From: Silvania confinis
GTDB taxonomy: Bacteria; Pseudomonadota; Gammaproteobacteria; Enterobacterales; Enterobacteriaceae
NCBI RefSeq assembly: GCF_025564085.1
Contig: NZ_JAMGZJ010000072.1
Coordinates: 150,196 to 214,195, forward strand
Length of the DNA: 64,000 bases
Reading direction: 5' to 3'
Position 1 is the first letter of the stretch; each line of letters opens with the position of its first letter. Positions 8,939 to 20,039 of this stretch are shown here, piece by piece. Below the pieces are notes generated by a model. It was not told the origin of the DNA, did no database searches, and was given only the letters and a program-made list of their open reading frames with translations. Made by a program: the position numbers and the translations under genes.

Positions 8939-9345
8939 GCCTGCTCGTCTACTTCTCCAGCAGCTCGGAAAATACGCACCGCTTTATTGCACGCGTCGGG
9001 CTGCCCGCCGTGCGTATCCCGCTGAACGAGCGGGAACGTATTCAGGTAGACGAGCCCTATATTCTGGTGGTGCCAAGCTATGGCGGTGGCGGAACGGCTG
9101 GCGCGGTGCCGCGTCAGGCGATCCGCTTTTTAAACGACCCGCATAACCGGGCGCTGCTCCGCGGCGTGATTGCCGCCGGGAACCGTAATTTCGGCGAGGC
9201 GTTCTGCCGTGCCGGGGATGTTATTTCGCAAAAATGCGGCGTGCCGTATCTCTATCGCTTCGAGCTGATGGGGACCCAACAGGACGTCGACAACGTGCGT
9301 ACAGGAGTGAACGAATTTTGGCAACGACAACCGCAGAGCGCGTGA
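8935..9345 (+). CDS. nrdI: Flavodoxin-like NrdI
   Basis: A 136-residue flavodoxin-like protein that helps assemble the dimanganese-tyrosyl cofactor of NrdF. The FMN loop is visible as [12 protein letters not shown] near residues 6-17, and the conserved [16 protein letters not shown] follows. Length matches E. coli NrdI. It overlaps nrdH by four bases and nrdE by 28 bases. Confidence 0.97.
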   Translation: MSLLVYFSSSSENTHRFIARVGLPAVRIPLNERERIQVDEPYILVVPSYGGGGTAGAVPRQAIRFLNDPHNRALLRGVIAAGNRNFGEAFCRAGDVISQKCGVPYLYRFELMGTQQDVDNVRTGVNEFWQRQPQSA

Positions 9346-11462
9346 TGCAGGCATCGATGGATTTCCATGCCCTTAACGCCATGCTCAATCTGTACGATCG
9401 CGACGGGCGCATTCAGTTTGGCAAAGACGCCGAAGCGGTAGACGCCTTTTTTACCGCCCACGTCTACCCCAACAGCGTGACCTTTGCCAGCCAGCAGGCG
9501 CGTCTCGATTACCTGGTCAGCGAAAGCTACTACGACGCCCGGGTGCTGTCGCGCTTTGACAGCGACTTTGTGCTGAGCCTGTTTGCCCACGCCCACGCCA
9601 GCGGTTTTCGTTTCCAGACCTTCCTCGGCGCGTGGAAGTATTACACCAGCTACACCCTGAAAACCTTCGACGGTAAGCGCTATCTGGAACACTTCGAAGA
9701 CCGGGTGGTGATGGTGGCGCTGACCCTCGCGCAGGGGGATCAAACCCTCGCCCGCCAGCTCACCGACGAGATGCTGGCCGGGCGTTTTCAGCCCGCGACG
9801 CCTACCTTCCTCAACTGCGGTAAAGCCCAGCGCGGGGAGCTGGTCTCCTGCTTCCTGCTGCGCATCGAAGACAACATGGAGTCGATTGGCCGCGCCGTGA
9901 ACTCGGCGCTGCAGCTTTCCCGACGTGGCGGCGGCATGGCGCTTTTGCTCTCCAACCTGCGTGAAGCGGGCGCGCCCATTAAGCGCATTGAGAACCAGTC
10001 TTCCGGGGTGATCCCGGTGATGAAGATGCTGGAAGATGCGTTCTCGTACGCCAACCAGCTCGGTGCCCGTCAGGGCGCGGGGGCGGTGTATTTGCACGCC
10101 CATCACCCGGACATCATGCGCTTTCTCGATACCAAACGGGAAAACGCCGACGAGAAGATCCGCATCAAAACCCTGTCGCTGGGGGTGGTGATCCCGGATG
10201 TCACCTTCCGGCTGGCCAAAGAGAACGCCGAGATGGCGCTGTTCTCGCCGTATGACGTGGAGCGGATTTACGGCAAGCCGTTTGGCGACGTGGCGATAAG
10301 CGAGCTGTATGACGAACTGGTCGCCGACGCGCGCATCCGCAAAACCTGGCTCAACGCCCGGGACTTCTTCCAGCGTCTGGCGGAGATCCAGTTTGAATCC
10401 GGCTATCCGTACATCATGTATGAAGACACGGTGAACCGCGCCAACCCGATTGCCGGGCGCATCAACATGAGCAACCTGTGCTCGGAGATTTTGCAGGTCA
10501 ACAGCGCCTCGACCTATGACGAAAACCTCGACTACGCGGCGATCGGCAAGGATATCTCGTGCAACCTCGGCTCGCTGAACATTGCCCACACCATGGATTC
10601 ACCGGACTTTGGCCGCACCGTCGAGACCGCCGTGCGCGGCCTGTCGGCGGTGTCGGACATGAGCCACATCCGCAGCGTGCCGTCGGTGGAGGCCGGTAAC
10701 GCCGCCTCGCACGCCATCGGACTGGGGCAGATGAACCTGCACGGCTATCTGGCGCGGGAAGGGATTGCCTACGGCAGCCCCGAAGGGCTGGACTTCACCA
10801 ACCTCTACTTCTACACCATCACCTGGCATGCGCTGCATACCTCGATGATGATGGCGCGCGAGCGCAGCCAGCGCTTTGCGGGCTTTGAGCAGTCGCGCTA
10901 CGCCAGCGGCGAGTACTTTAAACAGTATCTGGAAAACGACTGGCAGCCGAAAACCGACACCGTGCGCGCCCTGTTTGCCCGCGCAGGAATCACCCTGCCG
11001 ACGCACGCCATGTGGCAGCAGCTGCGTGACGACGTGATGCAGTACGGCATCTACAACCAGAATTTACAGGCGGTGCCGCCGACCGGATCAATCTCGTACA
11101 TCAACCACGCGACCTCGAGCATTCACCCTATCGTGTCGAAAATCGAGATCCGCAAAGAGGGCAAAATCGGGCGCGTTTACTACCCTGCCCCGTTTATGAC
11201 TAACGAGAACCTGGCCCTGTATCAGGATGCCTATGAGATCGGCCCGGAAAAAATTATCGATACCTACGCCGAGGCAACTAAACACGTCGATCAGGGGCTG
11301 TCGCTGACGCTGTTCTTCCCGGATACCGCCACCACCCGCGACATCAACCGGGCACAGATTTACGCCTGGAAGAAAGGGATCAAGACCCTGTACTACATTC
11401 GCCTGCGTCAGCTTGCGCTGGAAGGCACAGAAACAGAAGGCTGCGTGTCCTGCGCGCTGTAA
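9318..11462 (+). CDS. nrdE: Class Ib ribonucleotide reductase large subunit NrdE
   Basis: A 714-residue catalytic subunit that reduces ribonucleoside diphosphates, the same length as in E. coli. Substrate-site features such as PTFLNCGK and NLCSEI are present, and the C-terminus carries the redox-active pair EGCVSCAL. The start is a TTG at 9318, with AGGAG ten bases upstream; this reading ([11 protein letters not shown], initiator read as Met) matches the known N-terminus, while the ATG at 9344 would lose eight residues. The 28-base overlap with nrdI implies coupled translation. The longer reading to 9234 runs through nrdI and is not believable. Confidence 0.95.
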   Translation: MATTTAERVMQASMDFHALNAMLNLYDRDGRIQFGKDAEAVDAFFTAHVYPNSVTFASQQARLDYLVSESYYDARVLSRFDSDFVLSLFAHAHASGFRFQTFLGAWKYYTSYTLKTFDGKRYLEHFEDRVVMVALTLAQGDQTLARQLTDEMLAGRFQPATPTFLNCGKAQRGELVSCFLLRIEDNMESIGRAVNSALQLSRRGGGMALLLSNLREAGAPIKRIENQSSGVIPVMKMLEDAFSYANQLGARQGAGAVYLHAHHPDIMRFLDTKRENADEKIRIKTLSLGVVIPDVTFRLAKENAEMALFSPYDVERIYGKPFGDVAISELYDELVADARIRKTWLNARDFFQRLAEIQFESGYPYIMYEDTVNRANPIAGRINMSNLCSEILQVNSASTYDENLDYAAIGKDISCNLGSLNIAHTMDSPDFGRTVETAVRGLSAVSDMSHIRSVPSVEAGNAASHAIGLGQMNLHGYLAREGIAYGSPEGLDFTNLYFYTITWHALHTSMMMARERSQRFAGFEQSRYASGEYFKQYLENDWQPKTDTVRALFARAGITLPTHAMWQQLRDDVMQYGIYNQNLQAVPPTGSISYINHATSSIHPIVSKIEIRKEGKIGRVYYPAPFMTNENLALYQDAYEIGPEKIIDTYAEATKHVDQGLSLTLFFPDTATTRDINRAQIYAWKKGIKTLYYIRLRQLALEGTETEGCVSCAL

Positions 11463-12431
<969 letters not shown>

Positions 12432-12450
12432 AGAAGAAGCCGGATTGCTG

Positions 12451-13323
12451 TTAACGCGCGCGCGCTGAGGTGCGCTGCACAACGAAAACGCTGATCAGCA
12501 CGATAGCAAGCCCAACCAACGCGGTGCTGCTGAGGGCCTGGGACAGGATTATCCAGCCGAGCAGCACCGCGGTTAACGGACTGAGTAATCCCAGCGACGC
12601 CACCGCCACCCCCGGCAACCGGGTGATGCCGCGAAACCACAGGCCGTACGCCACGAACGCCCCGGCCAGGCTCAGCCAGCTATAAGCGGCATAGTGCGTG
12701 GCGGTAAGCGTGGGCAGCGGCGCGTCGAACAGCCAGGCGGCGGGCGCGAGCATCAATCCCCCCAACACCAGCTGCCAGCCAGTGAGCGCCATCACCGGCA
12801 TGTCAGTCTGCCAGCGACGCGTTAACCAGACCCCGGTTGCCATGCAGCTCGCCCCCAGCAACGCCGCCGCTATCCCGATGGGTTCAAAAACGGTCTGCGG
12901 CGAAAGCAGTAAAACGGCCATCCCGACCACGCCTGCCAGCGCGGCCCACAGCGTGATGTTGTGCGGCGCACGACGGTCGACTGCCCAGATTAACACCATC
13001 ACCAGCAGCGGCTGGATCGCCCCCAGCACCGCAGCCAGCCCACCGGGCAAGCGGTATGCCGCCACAAACAGCAGCGCTTGAAACACGCCAATATTGAGTG
13101 CGCTGAGGATCAGCAGCCGCCCGATGTCACGGTACGCAGGCAGGCGCAACGTGAACAGCAGCAGCAAAATCCCGGCCGGAAGCACGCGGATCAGCGCCGC
13201 CGTAAAGGGCCTGTCCGGCGGCAGAAACTGGGTTGTCACGATATAGGTTGAGCCCCAGATCGCTGGGGCCAGCGCCGTCAACAGCACGTCGCGCCAGTAA
13301 GAAAGAGAAAATGACGAATCCAT
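12451..13323 (-). CDS. EamA/DMT-family exporter
   Basis: A 290-residue inner-membrane protein with about ten helices and the two-fold EamA repeat of the drug/metabolite transporter superfamily (WGSTYIVTTQFLPPDRP in the first half, LLSPLTAVLLGWIILSQAL in the second). Members usually export amino acids or small metabolites; the substrate is not evident. It is divergent from a MarR regulator gene 68 bases away, which is likely to control it. It converges on nrdF. Confidence 0.88.
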   Translation of the reverse strand: MDSSFSLSYWRDVLLTALAPAIWGSTYIVTTQFLPPDRPFTAALIRVLPAGILLLLFTLRLPAYRDIGRLLILSALNIGVFQALLFVAAYRLPGGLAAVLGAIQPLLVMVLIWAVDRRAPHNITLWAALAGVVGMAVLLLSPQTVFEPIGIAAALLGASCMATGVWLTRRWQTDMPVMALTGWQLVLGGLMLAPAAWLFDAPLPTLTATHYAAYSWLSLAGAFVAYGLWFRGITRLPGVAVASLGLLSPLTAVLLGWIILSQALSSTALVGLAIVLISVFVVQRTSARAR

Positions 13324-13344
13324 AATTTTGCACTTACCTTCAAT

Positions 13345-13392
13345 TCAAGATAAAATCAGTCTGTCGAGCAATTAACTTGAAGTCAAGATAAA
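13345..13392. promoter_or_regulatory. Putative MarR operator between the EamA and marR-type genes
   Basis: TCAAGATAAA occurs twice in direct order, at 13345-13354 and 13383-13392. The second copy ends on the first base of the regulator's ATG and is part of an inverted repeat CTTGA-AG-TCAAG (13376-13387). This suggests autorepression and control of the divergent exporter. Confidence 0.5.
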
Positions 13393-13910
13393 TGAGCCAA
13401 CCAACCAAACCGTCACCTGATGCCGTTGATGCCATTCTTGCGCAGTGGCAGCGCGAACGACCGGACCTGGACTGCAGCCCGATGGGCCCGATTGGGCGCA
13501 TCAGGCGCTGTGCGATACTGCTGGAACAGCGGCTGGAATCCACGTTTGCGCAGTTTGAACTGAGTGGATGGGAGTTCGATATGCTGGCGACGCTGCGCCG
13601 CGCGGGTGCGCCCTACAACCTTAGCCCCACGGAACTGTTTTCGACATTAATGGTGACCTCCGGCACCATGACCCATCGCCTGAAACGCCTGGAATCGCGA
13701 GGCTTAATCAGTCGGCAGGCAAATGCCCACGATGCGCGGAGTATGCTGGTGCAGCTCACGGATGAGGGACTGACGCTGATAAACCACGCGGTCGAAAAGC
13801 ACGTTGAGAATGAAAGGCAGATATTGTCGGGGGTGTCGGCTGAATCGCTGGCGGAGTTGGATCGGCGGTTGAAGGAGTTGTTGGGGGAGCTGGAGGGGCT
13901 TGCTCGGTGA
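13392..13910 (+). CDS. MarR-family transcriptional regulator
   Basis: A 172-residue winged-helix regulator. The recognition helix and wing are seen at LSPTELFSTLMVTSGTMTHR followed by LKRLESRGLISRQANAHDARS (about residues 77-117). MarR proteins bind palindromes as dimers and are released by small ligands. Its divergent neighbour, an EamA exporter, is the likely target. The ATG overlaps a candidate operator half-site. No homologue occupies this place in E. coli. Confidence 0.88.
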   Translation: MSQPTKPSPDAVDAILAQWQRERPDLDCSPMGPIGRIRRCAILLEQRLESTFAQFELSGWEFDMLATLRRAGAPYNLSPTELFSTLMVTSGTMTHRLKRLESRGLISRQANAHDARSMLVQLTDEGLTLINHAVEKHVENERQILSGVSAESLAELDRRLKELLGELEGLAR

Positions 13911-14201
13911 AAGTTGTAGAGGGGAGTGCTTTTTGATTAGGTGGGGATTGTAGATGTCTGCTGAGGGCGAGGAGCGGAGGTTATACAATCGGAAATGAAA
14001 GTTATGCTGCTTTAACATGTCAAAGTGATCTTTTCCATCGTTGAACCTCACAAGCCAGCATCCTTCTAGACCCTCACTTTTCTTTTTTGCGCTCTATCTT
14101 CAAAAGAACTTTAAATTACTCATCTACGCGTTTTTATTGCCGATAACATTAATATCAAATTCACGTCATACAAACACTGATGACTTCAGGCAAGGGATAA
14201 A
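13911..14201. other. Intergenic region before the EcsC gene
   Basis: About 290 bases, increasingly AT-rich, with no gene I can support. It should carry the EcsC-gene promoter. The base composition shift marks the start of an accessory stretch. Confidence 0.5.
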
Positions 14202-15092
14202 ATGGAACTGATCGATTACGATAAAAATGCACTTCAGCAAATTCACGACTGGAAAAACCCACAGCGAGGTTTTCTAGCTAAATCATTTGAATTAATAAGC
14301 AAACCTTTAAACAGCGCCGGAGAGTTGGTTCTTTCAACGCCTGTCGTCGGTGAAGCCATTCAATCTTCTGTGCAGGGCCTGGTGGGTGTCTGTAACGATG
14401 CCGCACTGTGGTCAGTGCGACCAGAGGCGATTTTCGAAGAGTTCCGTAATGACGGGCATATCCACATCAATCACTACGCAGATATTGAAACGTTACGTCT
14501 TGAGGACATTGATAAAACCGTCGGCTGGCTGGCAGCTAAATACAAGGGTATTGCGCTGGCGGAAGGTGCAGGCACGGGTATGATGGGGATTGCAGGGATA
14601 ACCATCGATATACCTACCCTCATTACATTGAATCTGCGAGCAATCGGAGAGTATGCGACGTATTACGGTTTTGATATCACCCGTCAGGAAGAACGGCTTT
14701 TTGCCTTTAACATATTGGGGCTTTCATCTGCTTCATCGACTATGGCGAAAAACGTCGCCATGGCGCAACTGGTAAAAATATCGCAGCAGGTCGCCAAGAA
14801 AGTAGTTTGGGAAGAGTTGGAAAAACAAGTATTTGTGAAGATTATTAAGCAGATTGCCAACAGCCTGGGGGTTCGTCTCACTAAAGCAAAACTGGCCCAA
14901 ACGATTCCTATCGCAGGCGCGGCCGTTGGCGGTAGTTATAACGCCTATTTCACCAGTAACGTCTGTGATGCGGCCTACCACCTTTATCGCGAGCGCTTCC
15001 TGGCGATGAAATACGATCCGTCTGTGATTGATATCACGGTAAAGCCTGCGGATGGTTTTTTACCCAGCGACGGCGATCCGGTTTTCGAATGA
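14202..15092 (+). CDS. EcsC-family protein
   Basis: A 296-residue protein of the EcsC family, named after a gene beside a Bacillus ABC transporter; the molecular function is unknown. Visible family traits are the glycine-rich hydrophobic stretch AEGAGTGMMGIAGITIDIPTL (about residues 119-139; only part quoted is diagnostic) and RAIGEYATYYGFD, followed by a second glycine-rich segment, TIPIAGAAVGGSYNAYFT, near residue 236. The hydrophobic glycine-rich parts suggest membrane contact. Composition is more AT-rich than nrd. It converges on the unknown gene at 15408. Confidence 0.8.
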   Translation: MELIDYDKNALQQIHDWKNPQRGFLAKSFELISKPLNSAGELVLSTPVVGEAIQSSVQGLVGVCNDAALWSVRPEAIFEEFRNDGHIHINHYADIETLRLEDIDKTVGWLAAKYKGIALAEGAGTGMMGIAGITIDIPTLITLNLRAIGEYATYYGFDITRQEERLFAFNILGLSSASSTMAKNVAMAQLVKISQQVAKKVVWEELEKQVFVKIIKQIANSLGVRLTKAKLAQTIPIAGAAVGGSYNAYFTSNVCDAAYHLYRERFLAMKYDPSVIDITVKPADGFLPSDGDPVFE

Positions 15093-15240
15093 GTAAAAAT
15101 GGGTCGTCTTCGACTCTTTTTTCGGTATGAAAGACTGTTTTCATAAACGATAACTGAATCTGAATAGCCACAAATTTAACAGATACTTCAGTAGTCAACT
15201 TTCAACCTGGCAAAAAATACCAACTTCGTTTTTGTTAAGA

Positions 15241-15271
15241 AGCGGACCAAGTAACTAAGCTGTGGTCCGCT
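15241..15271. terminator. Hairpin between convergent genes
   Basis: Arms AGCGGACC (15241-15248) and GGTCCGCT (15264-15271) form a strong stem between the EcsC gene and the convergent 321-residue gene. There is no clear T run, so function as a terminator is only likely from its position. The rest of 15093-15407 shows nothing else. Confidence 0.4.
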
Positions 15272-15407
15272 ATGAGCGAAAAGCGGGCATTAACGCCCAA
15301 TTAAAGTGTGAAGCACGTATTCACCATACTCAATTTGAATACCTTAATCACTAAATTTGAACCAAACTGAAAATGCCAAGCGTGCTGAGCCATTCTTAAA
15401 TTGTTTG

Positions 15408-16373
15408 TTATATTTCAAGCACGACAGAGTCAATAGACAACCTTGAGTTATCAGAAATATCCTCGACAAACTCAGCCCACGTACCTCTCTCGACTCTTCG
15501 ACTGCAATAATGCGAAGTAGCCCTAATGAAGCCAATAGCGACGTCATACAAATCTTGGATAAATTCTTCTATAATAGCTTCGTTGTTGTCACCGTAGGAT
15601 AAAAATATAGAGTCACGATAGTTCGCTTTACCACGGTATCTAAATGCCTGAATAAGGAAATTAACTTGTCCTTTTTCTAGTGCGTGATCGCGAACTTCGC
15701 GAGCAGCTTTCGTGCGAAAGTTGTCAACACCAAGAGCTTTGAAATCACGAGAAGTTCTCACCCTCTCTTCTGTTTCCCACTTTTTGTAGCCATGAGTCCC
15801 CTTTAGATAGGAAACCAGTGCACCATGAGCAGTTTCATTATCATAAGCTCTATCATTCAGGTCGAAACGGTTAGCACCTCTATATGCAGCAATCTCGGCA
15901 TCAGCAGTGTTTGAAACTAAACTAGTTAGAAGAAGATTAAATGGATATGGGATAAGTTCTTTTTCCGCGATATCTGACTGCCAAACTTTTGCTGTGGCTG
16001 TATGTGTCTCTTGAATAGAACCAGAAGATGCTGCAACCATCGCGCTAGCGGAAAAATAGATACTGTAATACCAAGAAATAATAGCTGAACGACATATGTC
16101 ATATTTATCTTCGACATCTTTATTCATACTTTTCAAAGATGACAGATTATGTAAGGCCATCATTGTGTTCTCAAACACAAGCGTATCAGCTTCACGATTG
16201 ACAGGTCTACGTTGTACCCGAGCATATAAATCATTTAGTTTATCATCGGCACAAGCGTCACCGTTAACGACTTCGGCAAGGGCCCTCATCCAATTTACAG
16301 TCCCCTGAAACGCAAACCGGGGCTCTGCCTGATCACCGGCTTCAAATAGCCTGTCTAATAGCCACTTACTCAT
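15408..16373 (-). CDS. Unrecognised 321-residue protein, possibly HEPN-like
   Basis: I do not recognise this gene. It encodes a mainly helical soluble protein with clear coding character and AT-rich composition. The segment YDICRSAIISWYYSIYFSASAM (about residues 90-111) resembles the long helix of HEPN domains, and RYRGKANYRDS (about 245-255) resembles the closing basic helix of such domains. HEPN proteins are often RNases or partners in toxin-antitoxin and defence loci. No partner gene is adjacent: it stands alone between a convergent EcsC gene and phzF. The HEPN reading is a guess from pattern, not a match. Confidence 0.65.
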   Translation of the reverse strand: MSKWLLDRLFEAGDQAEPRFAFQGTVNWMRALAEVVNGDACADDKLNDLYARVQRRPVNREADTLVFENTMMALHNLSSLKSMNKDVEDKYDICRSAIISWYYSIYFSASAMVAASSGSIQETHTATAKVWQSDIAEKELIPYPFNLLLTSLVSNTADAEIAAYRGANRFDLNDRAYDNETAHGALVSYLKGTHGYKKWETEERVRTSRDFKALGVDNFRTKAAREVRDHALEKGQVNFLIQAFRYRGKANYRDSIFLSYGDNNEAIIEEFIQDLYDVAIGFIRATSHYCSRRVERGTWAEFVEDISDNSRLSIDSVVLEI

Positions 16374-16701
16374 GATAAACCTTTGGAAATATGCGGTTAT
16401 TCAGCGGAAAAATCTGTATCTAAACACGGACTTTTCCACGTTTGTAAATTTAATGTGTGGAACACTACATCGCTTTTGTATAACTGACAACAGCTTATAG
16501 GTACAGCCGGGAATTGTATTTGTTATAAATACGGATTAATCCACCTAACAAGTGGTGGCGATACCTTGATCCGGACAAGATATTTTTGCAGTGCAACAAC
16601 GTCTGCAATTGGCACAAAGCTGCCTGAGATGACAAGCCTACCCTGCATCCCCAATTAACGATATCCTCCGATCACCCTAGCGCCCTCACTCAGGACCCAC
16701 A
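16374..16701. other. Gene-free stretch upstream of phzF
   Basis: About 330 AT-rich bases between two genes read outward. It should hold both promoters. I see no RNA gene, repeat or ORF here that I would defend. Confidence 0.45.
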
Positions 16702-17584
16702 ATGAAAAGACGTTACGCCGTTGCAGATGTTTTTACCGGATACCCCGTTCCTCGGCAATCCTGTCGCCGTGGTGTTAGATGCTGAGGGGATGAGCACTGA
16801 GCAAATGCAACAGATTGCCGTGGAGTTTGGCTACAGTGAAACGACCTTTGTTCTGCCACCCGAAAAAGCGGAAAACACCGCGCGGGTGCGGATTTTTACC
16901 CCCTCGCGTGAAATCCCGTTTGCCGGGCATCCCAACGTCGGCACCGCTTATGTGCTGGCACATTACGCCGCTCTGGCTGGCACGCCGCTGCCTGACACCC
17001 TGCGCTTCGAAGAGATTGCCGGGCTGGTGCCGGTGAAGATCCTCAACGATAACGGTGCGATTAGCGGTGCGGAGCTGCTGGTGCCGGAAGCATTATCCTG
17101 CCGCTCTGAGGTCAGCCCTGAAAAGGTCGCCGCCTGCCTGTCTCTGGCAGCGGAACATATCTGCACCCAGGCGCACAAGCCGGTTGTCGCCTCGGTGGGG
17201 CTGCCATTCCTGGTGGTGAAGCTGACCTCACGCGAGGCCCTGCGCCAGTGCGTGCCCAATTTACAGGGGTTCCGGGCGGTTCTGCCGCTTGATGGCGCGG
17301 TCTCTGTTTATGCCTACACCGATGAGACGGATCCAGACGATCATTGCGATCTGCAGGCGCGCATGTTTACGCCCCGGATGACCGAGGATCCGGCGACAGG
17401 CAGTGCGAGCGCCGCGGTTACCGCCCTGCTGGCAAAATTGCAGAATAAAAAGACGCTTGATCTGCACATCCGTCAGGGCGTGGAGATGGGACGGGCAAGC
17501 TCGCTGTATACCCGCTCAGATGGCACCTCGATTCGGGTGGGAGGCAAAAGTGTGATTACGATGGAAGGATCATTTAACCTTTAG
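16702..17584 (+). pseudogene. PhzF-family isomerase with a frameshift near the N-terminus
   Basis: From about 16722 the frame encodes a nearly complete PhzF-family protein (isomerase/epimerase fold): [28 protein letters not shown] with the catalytic-type Glu region, [16 protein letters not shown], and a C-terminal MTEDPATGSASAAVTA. The family's start, here MKRRYAVADVFT, is encoded from the ATG at 16702 in a different frame. One extra G at about 16718-16719 (ACCGGATACC where ACCGATACC would keep frame) separates the two. No good start exists in the downstream frame; its first candidate is a TTG at 16721 without a ribosome site. It may be a young pseudogene or a sequencing error. Confidence 0.75.
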
Positions 17585-17685
17585 TGGCATTGCCTGGCGG
17601 CGCTGCGCTTGCACAGGCCTACGGTTGCACAGCACAGGTTTTGTAGGCCGGGCAAGCACCGCGCCGCCCGGCAAAACACCCGCAC
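17585..17685. repeat. REP-type inverted pair (BIME)
   Basis: Two facing REP-like units, TGCCTGGCGGCGCTGCGCTT...GGCCTACG and GTAGGCCGGGCAAG...GCCGCCCGGCA, lie in the gap between the convergent phzF and fdhF. They have the usual imperfect palindromes of enterobacterial REP elements. Confidence 0.75.
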
Positions 17686-17691
17686 CATACC

Positions 17692-17715
17692 AAAAAAAAC
17701 CGCCCCTGAGGGCGG
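17692..17715 (-). terminator. Rho-independent terminator of fdhF
   Basis: On the minus strand, CCGCCC/GGGCGG stems with a four-base loop are followed by eight T. It begins nine bases after the fdhF stop. Confidence 0.85.
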
Positions 17716-17723
17716 CTTCTCCA

Positions 17724-19871
17724 TCAACCTATCGCCAGTTCCCGCAGGTGCGTTTTCAGCTTGTGATACTCATCAATCACATACTGTTCCGCAGCCTGCT
17801 GGTCGGCAATCGGCTCCACGCGCACGGCGCAATACTTATACTCCGGCGTTTTGGTAATCGGACTCAGGTTCTCCGTCACCAGCTCGTTACAGGCCCCAAT
17901 CCACCACTGGTAGGTCATGTATACCGCACCTTTGTTCGGGCGATCGCTCACCTGGGCACGGGTAATAACTTTACCTTTGCGCGAGGTGACCCACACCAGC
18001 GCTTCGTCCTCAATGCCGAGACGCGCGGCGTCTGCGGTGTTGATCTGCGCGTAGCCAGGTTCATCCGCTAATGCCGCCAGCGCCGCACAGTTACCGGTCA
18101 TCGAGCGGCACGAGTAGTGGCCGACTTCACGCACCGTCGACAGCACCAGCGGGTACTCCGGGGTAAGTTTGTCGATTGGCGCGACCCAGTCACAGGTATA
18201 GAGCTGCCCCAGCCTGTTCGGGGTGGAGAACTCTTTCTCGAACAGGTAATCCATCCCCTGATCGGCCTCGGACTCATCCCGGCACGGCCACTGGATGTAG
18301 CCCAGCTCGCCCATCTTCTCGTAGGTGGCACCAAAGAATTCCGGACACAGATGGCGCAACTCATCCCAGATTTGCTGGGTGTTGTCGTAGCGCATCGGGT
18401 AGCCCATCCGCGTCGAGATCTCGCTGATGATCTGCCAGTCCGTTTTCAAATCCCACTTTGGCTCAACCGCTTTAAAGAAGCGCTGGAAACCACGGTCGGC
18501 GGCGGTGTAAACCCCTTCGTGCTCACCCCAGGAGGTGGACGGCAGGATCACATCGGCGGCGGCCGCCGTCTTGGTCATAAAGATATCCTGCACGATGACC
18601 AGTTCCAGGGTTTCAAACGCCTTACGCACGGCTGAGAGTTCCGCATCCGTCTGGAGCGGATCTTCCCCCATGATGTACGCGGCACGCACTTCGCCATGCT
18701 CCGCCCGGTGCGGCAGTTCGCTGATGCGATACCCGGTATGGGCTGGCAGTGAGTCCACTCCCCAGGCTTTGGCGAACTTGGCCCGGTTGTCCGGGTTGTT
18801 GATGTACTGATAGCCCGGATAGGTATCCGGCAGCGCACCCATGTCGCACGCGCCCTGCACGTTGTTCTGCCCGCGCACCGGGTTAACCCCTGCCGACGGC
18901 TTACCGAGGTTGCCGGTCAGCAGCGCCAGGCTTGTCAGGGAACGCACGGTTTCGACACCCTGATAGAACTGGGTCACGCCCATGCCCCACAGGATCGCCG
19001 CGCTTTCTGCGGCGGCATACATCCGCGCGGCCTGGCGGATCTCCAGCGCGCTGACGCCGGTTACCGCTTCCACCGACTCCGGCGTGTAGCCTTCAACGAT
19101 TTTGCGATACTCCTCGAAGCCTTCGGTACGCGAGGCGACATATGCCCGGTCGTACAGCTGTTCTTCGATAATCACGTGGCCGATCGCATTCAGCAGCGCG
19201 ATGTTAGAGCCGTTTTTCAGCGCCAGGTGCATATCGGCAATGCGCGCAGTTTCAATTTTGCGCGGATCGCAGACGATAATCTTCGCCCCTTTGCGTTTCG
19301 CTTTGATCACCCGGTTCGCCACGATAGGGTGCGAATCCGCCGGGTTGTATCCAAAGACAAAAATCATGTCGGCATTTTCAATTCCGACAATCGAGTTACT
19401 CATTGCGCCGTTACCGACCGACTGGTGCAGACCTGCAACCGATGGGCCGTGTCAGACGCGCGCGCAGCAGTCGACATTGTTAGTGCCGACGGCTGCGCGA
19501 GCAAATTTTTGCATCACATAGTTGGTTTCGTTCCCGGTGCCGCGCGATGACCCGGTGGTCATGATCGCATCCGGGCCGTATTTGGCTTTGATGGCGCTGA
19601 GCTTGTTGGCCACGTAATCCAGCGCTTCGCCCCAGGAGACAGCCTCCAGCTTGCCGCCGCGCTCGCGACGGATCATCGGCGATTTCAGGCGCGGGGTCAG
19701 GATTTTGGTGTCGTTGATAAAGTCCCAACCGTAGTAACCCTTCAGGCACAGATCGCCCTGATTGGTTTTACCCATTGCGGCTTCAGCCTTGACGACTTTA
19801 CCGTTATCGACCACCAGGTTGATTTTGCAACCCGATGCGCAATAAGGGCAAACCGTGATGACTTTCTTCAT
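17724..19871 (-). CDS. fdhF: Formate dehydrogenase H, selenocysteine enzyme
   Basis: A 715-residue molybdopterin oxidoreductase that oxidises formate to CO2 as the input module of formate hydrogenlyase. The reading frame has one in-frame UGA at 19452-19454, codon 140, within VDCCARV-U-HGPSVAG, exactly where E. coli FdhF has selenocysteine; it is not a mutation. The N-terminus carries the [4Fe-4S] cysteines (CPYCASGC...CLKG). Length equals that of E. coli. A SECIS-type stem-loop follows the UGA. A sigma-54 promoter and an inverted repeat that suits FhlA lie upstream, and a terminator downstream, so it is a single-gene unit. A cysteine paralogue is encoded at 23358. Confidence 0.97.
19415..19454 (-). 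promoter_or_regulatory. SECIS element for selenocysteine insertion
   Basis: Starting at the UGA, the mRNA can form the bacterial SECIS hairpin with the apical GGUCUGC motif that SelB reads. The sequence is almost the same as in E. coli fdhF. Confidence 0.85.
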
Positions 19872-19908
19872 CGGTCAATATTCCCGTTAATGATTGTGTG
19901 CACCGTTA

Positions 19909-19925
19909 TGCATGAACTGTGCCAC
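19909..19925 (-). promoter_or_regulatory. Sigma-54 promoter of fdhF
   Basis: On the minus strand TGGCACAGTTCATGCA has GG and GC ten bases apart, a good -24/-12 match, and lies about 40 bases before the ATG. This fits FhlA-dependent formate induction. Confidence 0.85.
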
Positions 19926-19992
19926 TCTGATAAATCACGATAACCGCAGGAATTAACAGGAAAAATGGAAAGGGATGGGGAGGTGTGCCGCC

Positions 19993-20019
19993 CGTTCGTC
20001 ATAAATGTCATGACGAACG
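19993..20019. promoter_or_regulatory. Likely FhlA upstream activating site for fdhF
   Basis: Arms CGTTCGTCAT and ATGACGAACG with a seven-base spacer lie about 85 bases upstream of the sigma-54 box. Similar GTCAT/ATGAC repeats stand before hydN and hycA/hypA. Assignment to FhlA is from position and similarity. Confidence 0.6.
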
Positions 20020-20039
20020 GACAGCGATGTCGGGCAGGA

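Noticed and set aside
9252..10589. A 445-codon minus-strand frame opposite nrdE
   Set aside because: Antisense shadow of a highly conserved gene; no motifs, no ribosome site.
19452..19454. fdhF as a gene broken by a stop codon
   Set aside because: The UGA is at the known selenocysteine position, with the right flanking residues and SECIS.
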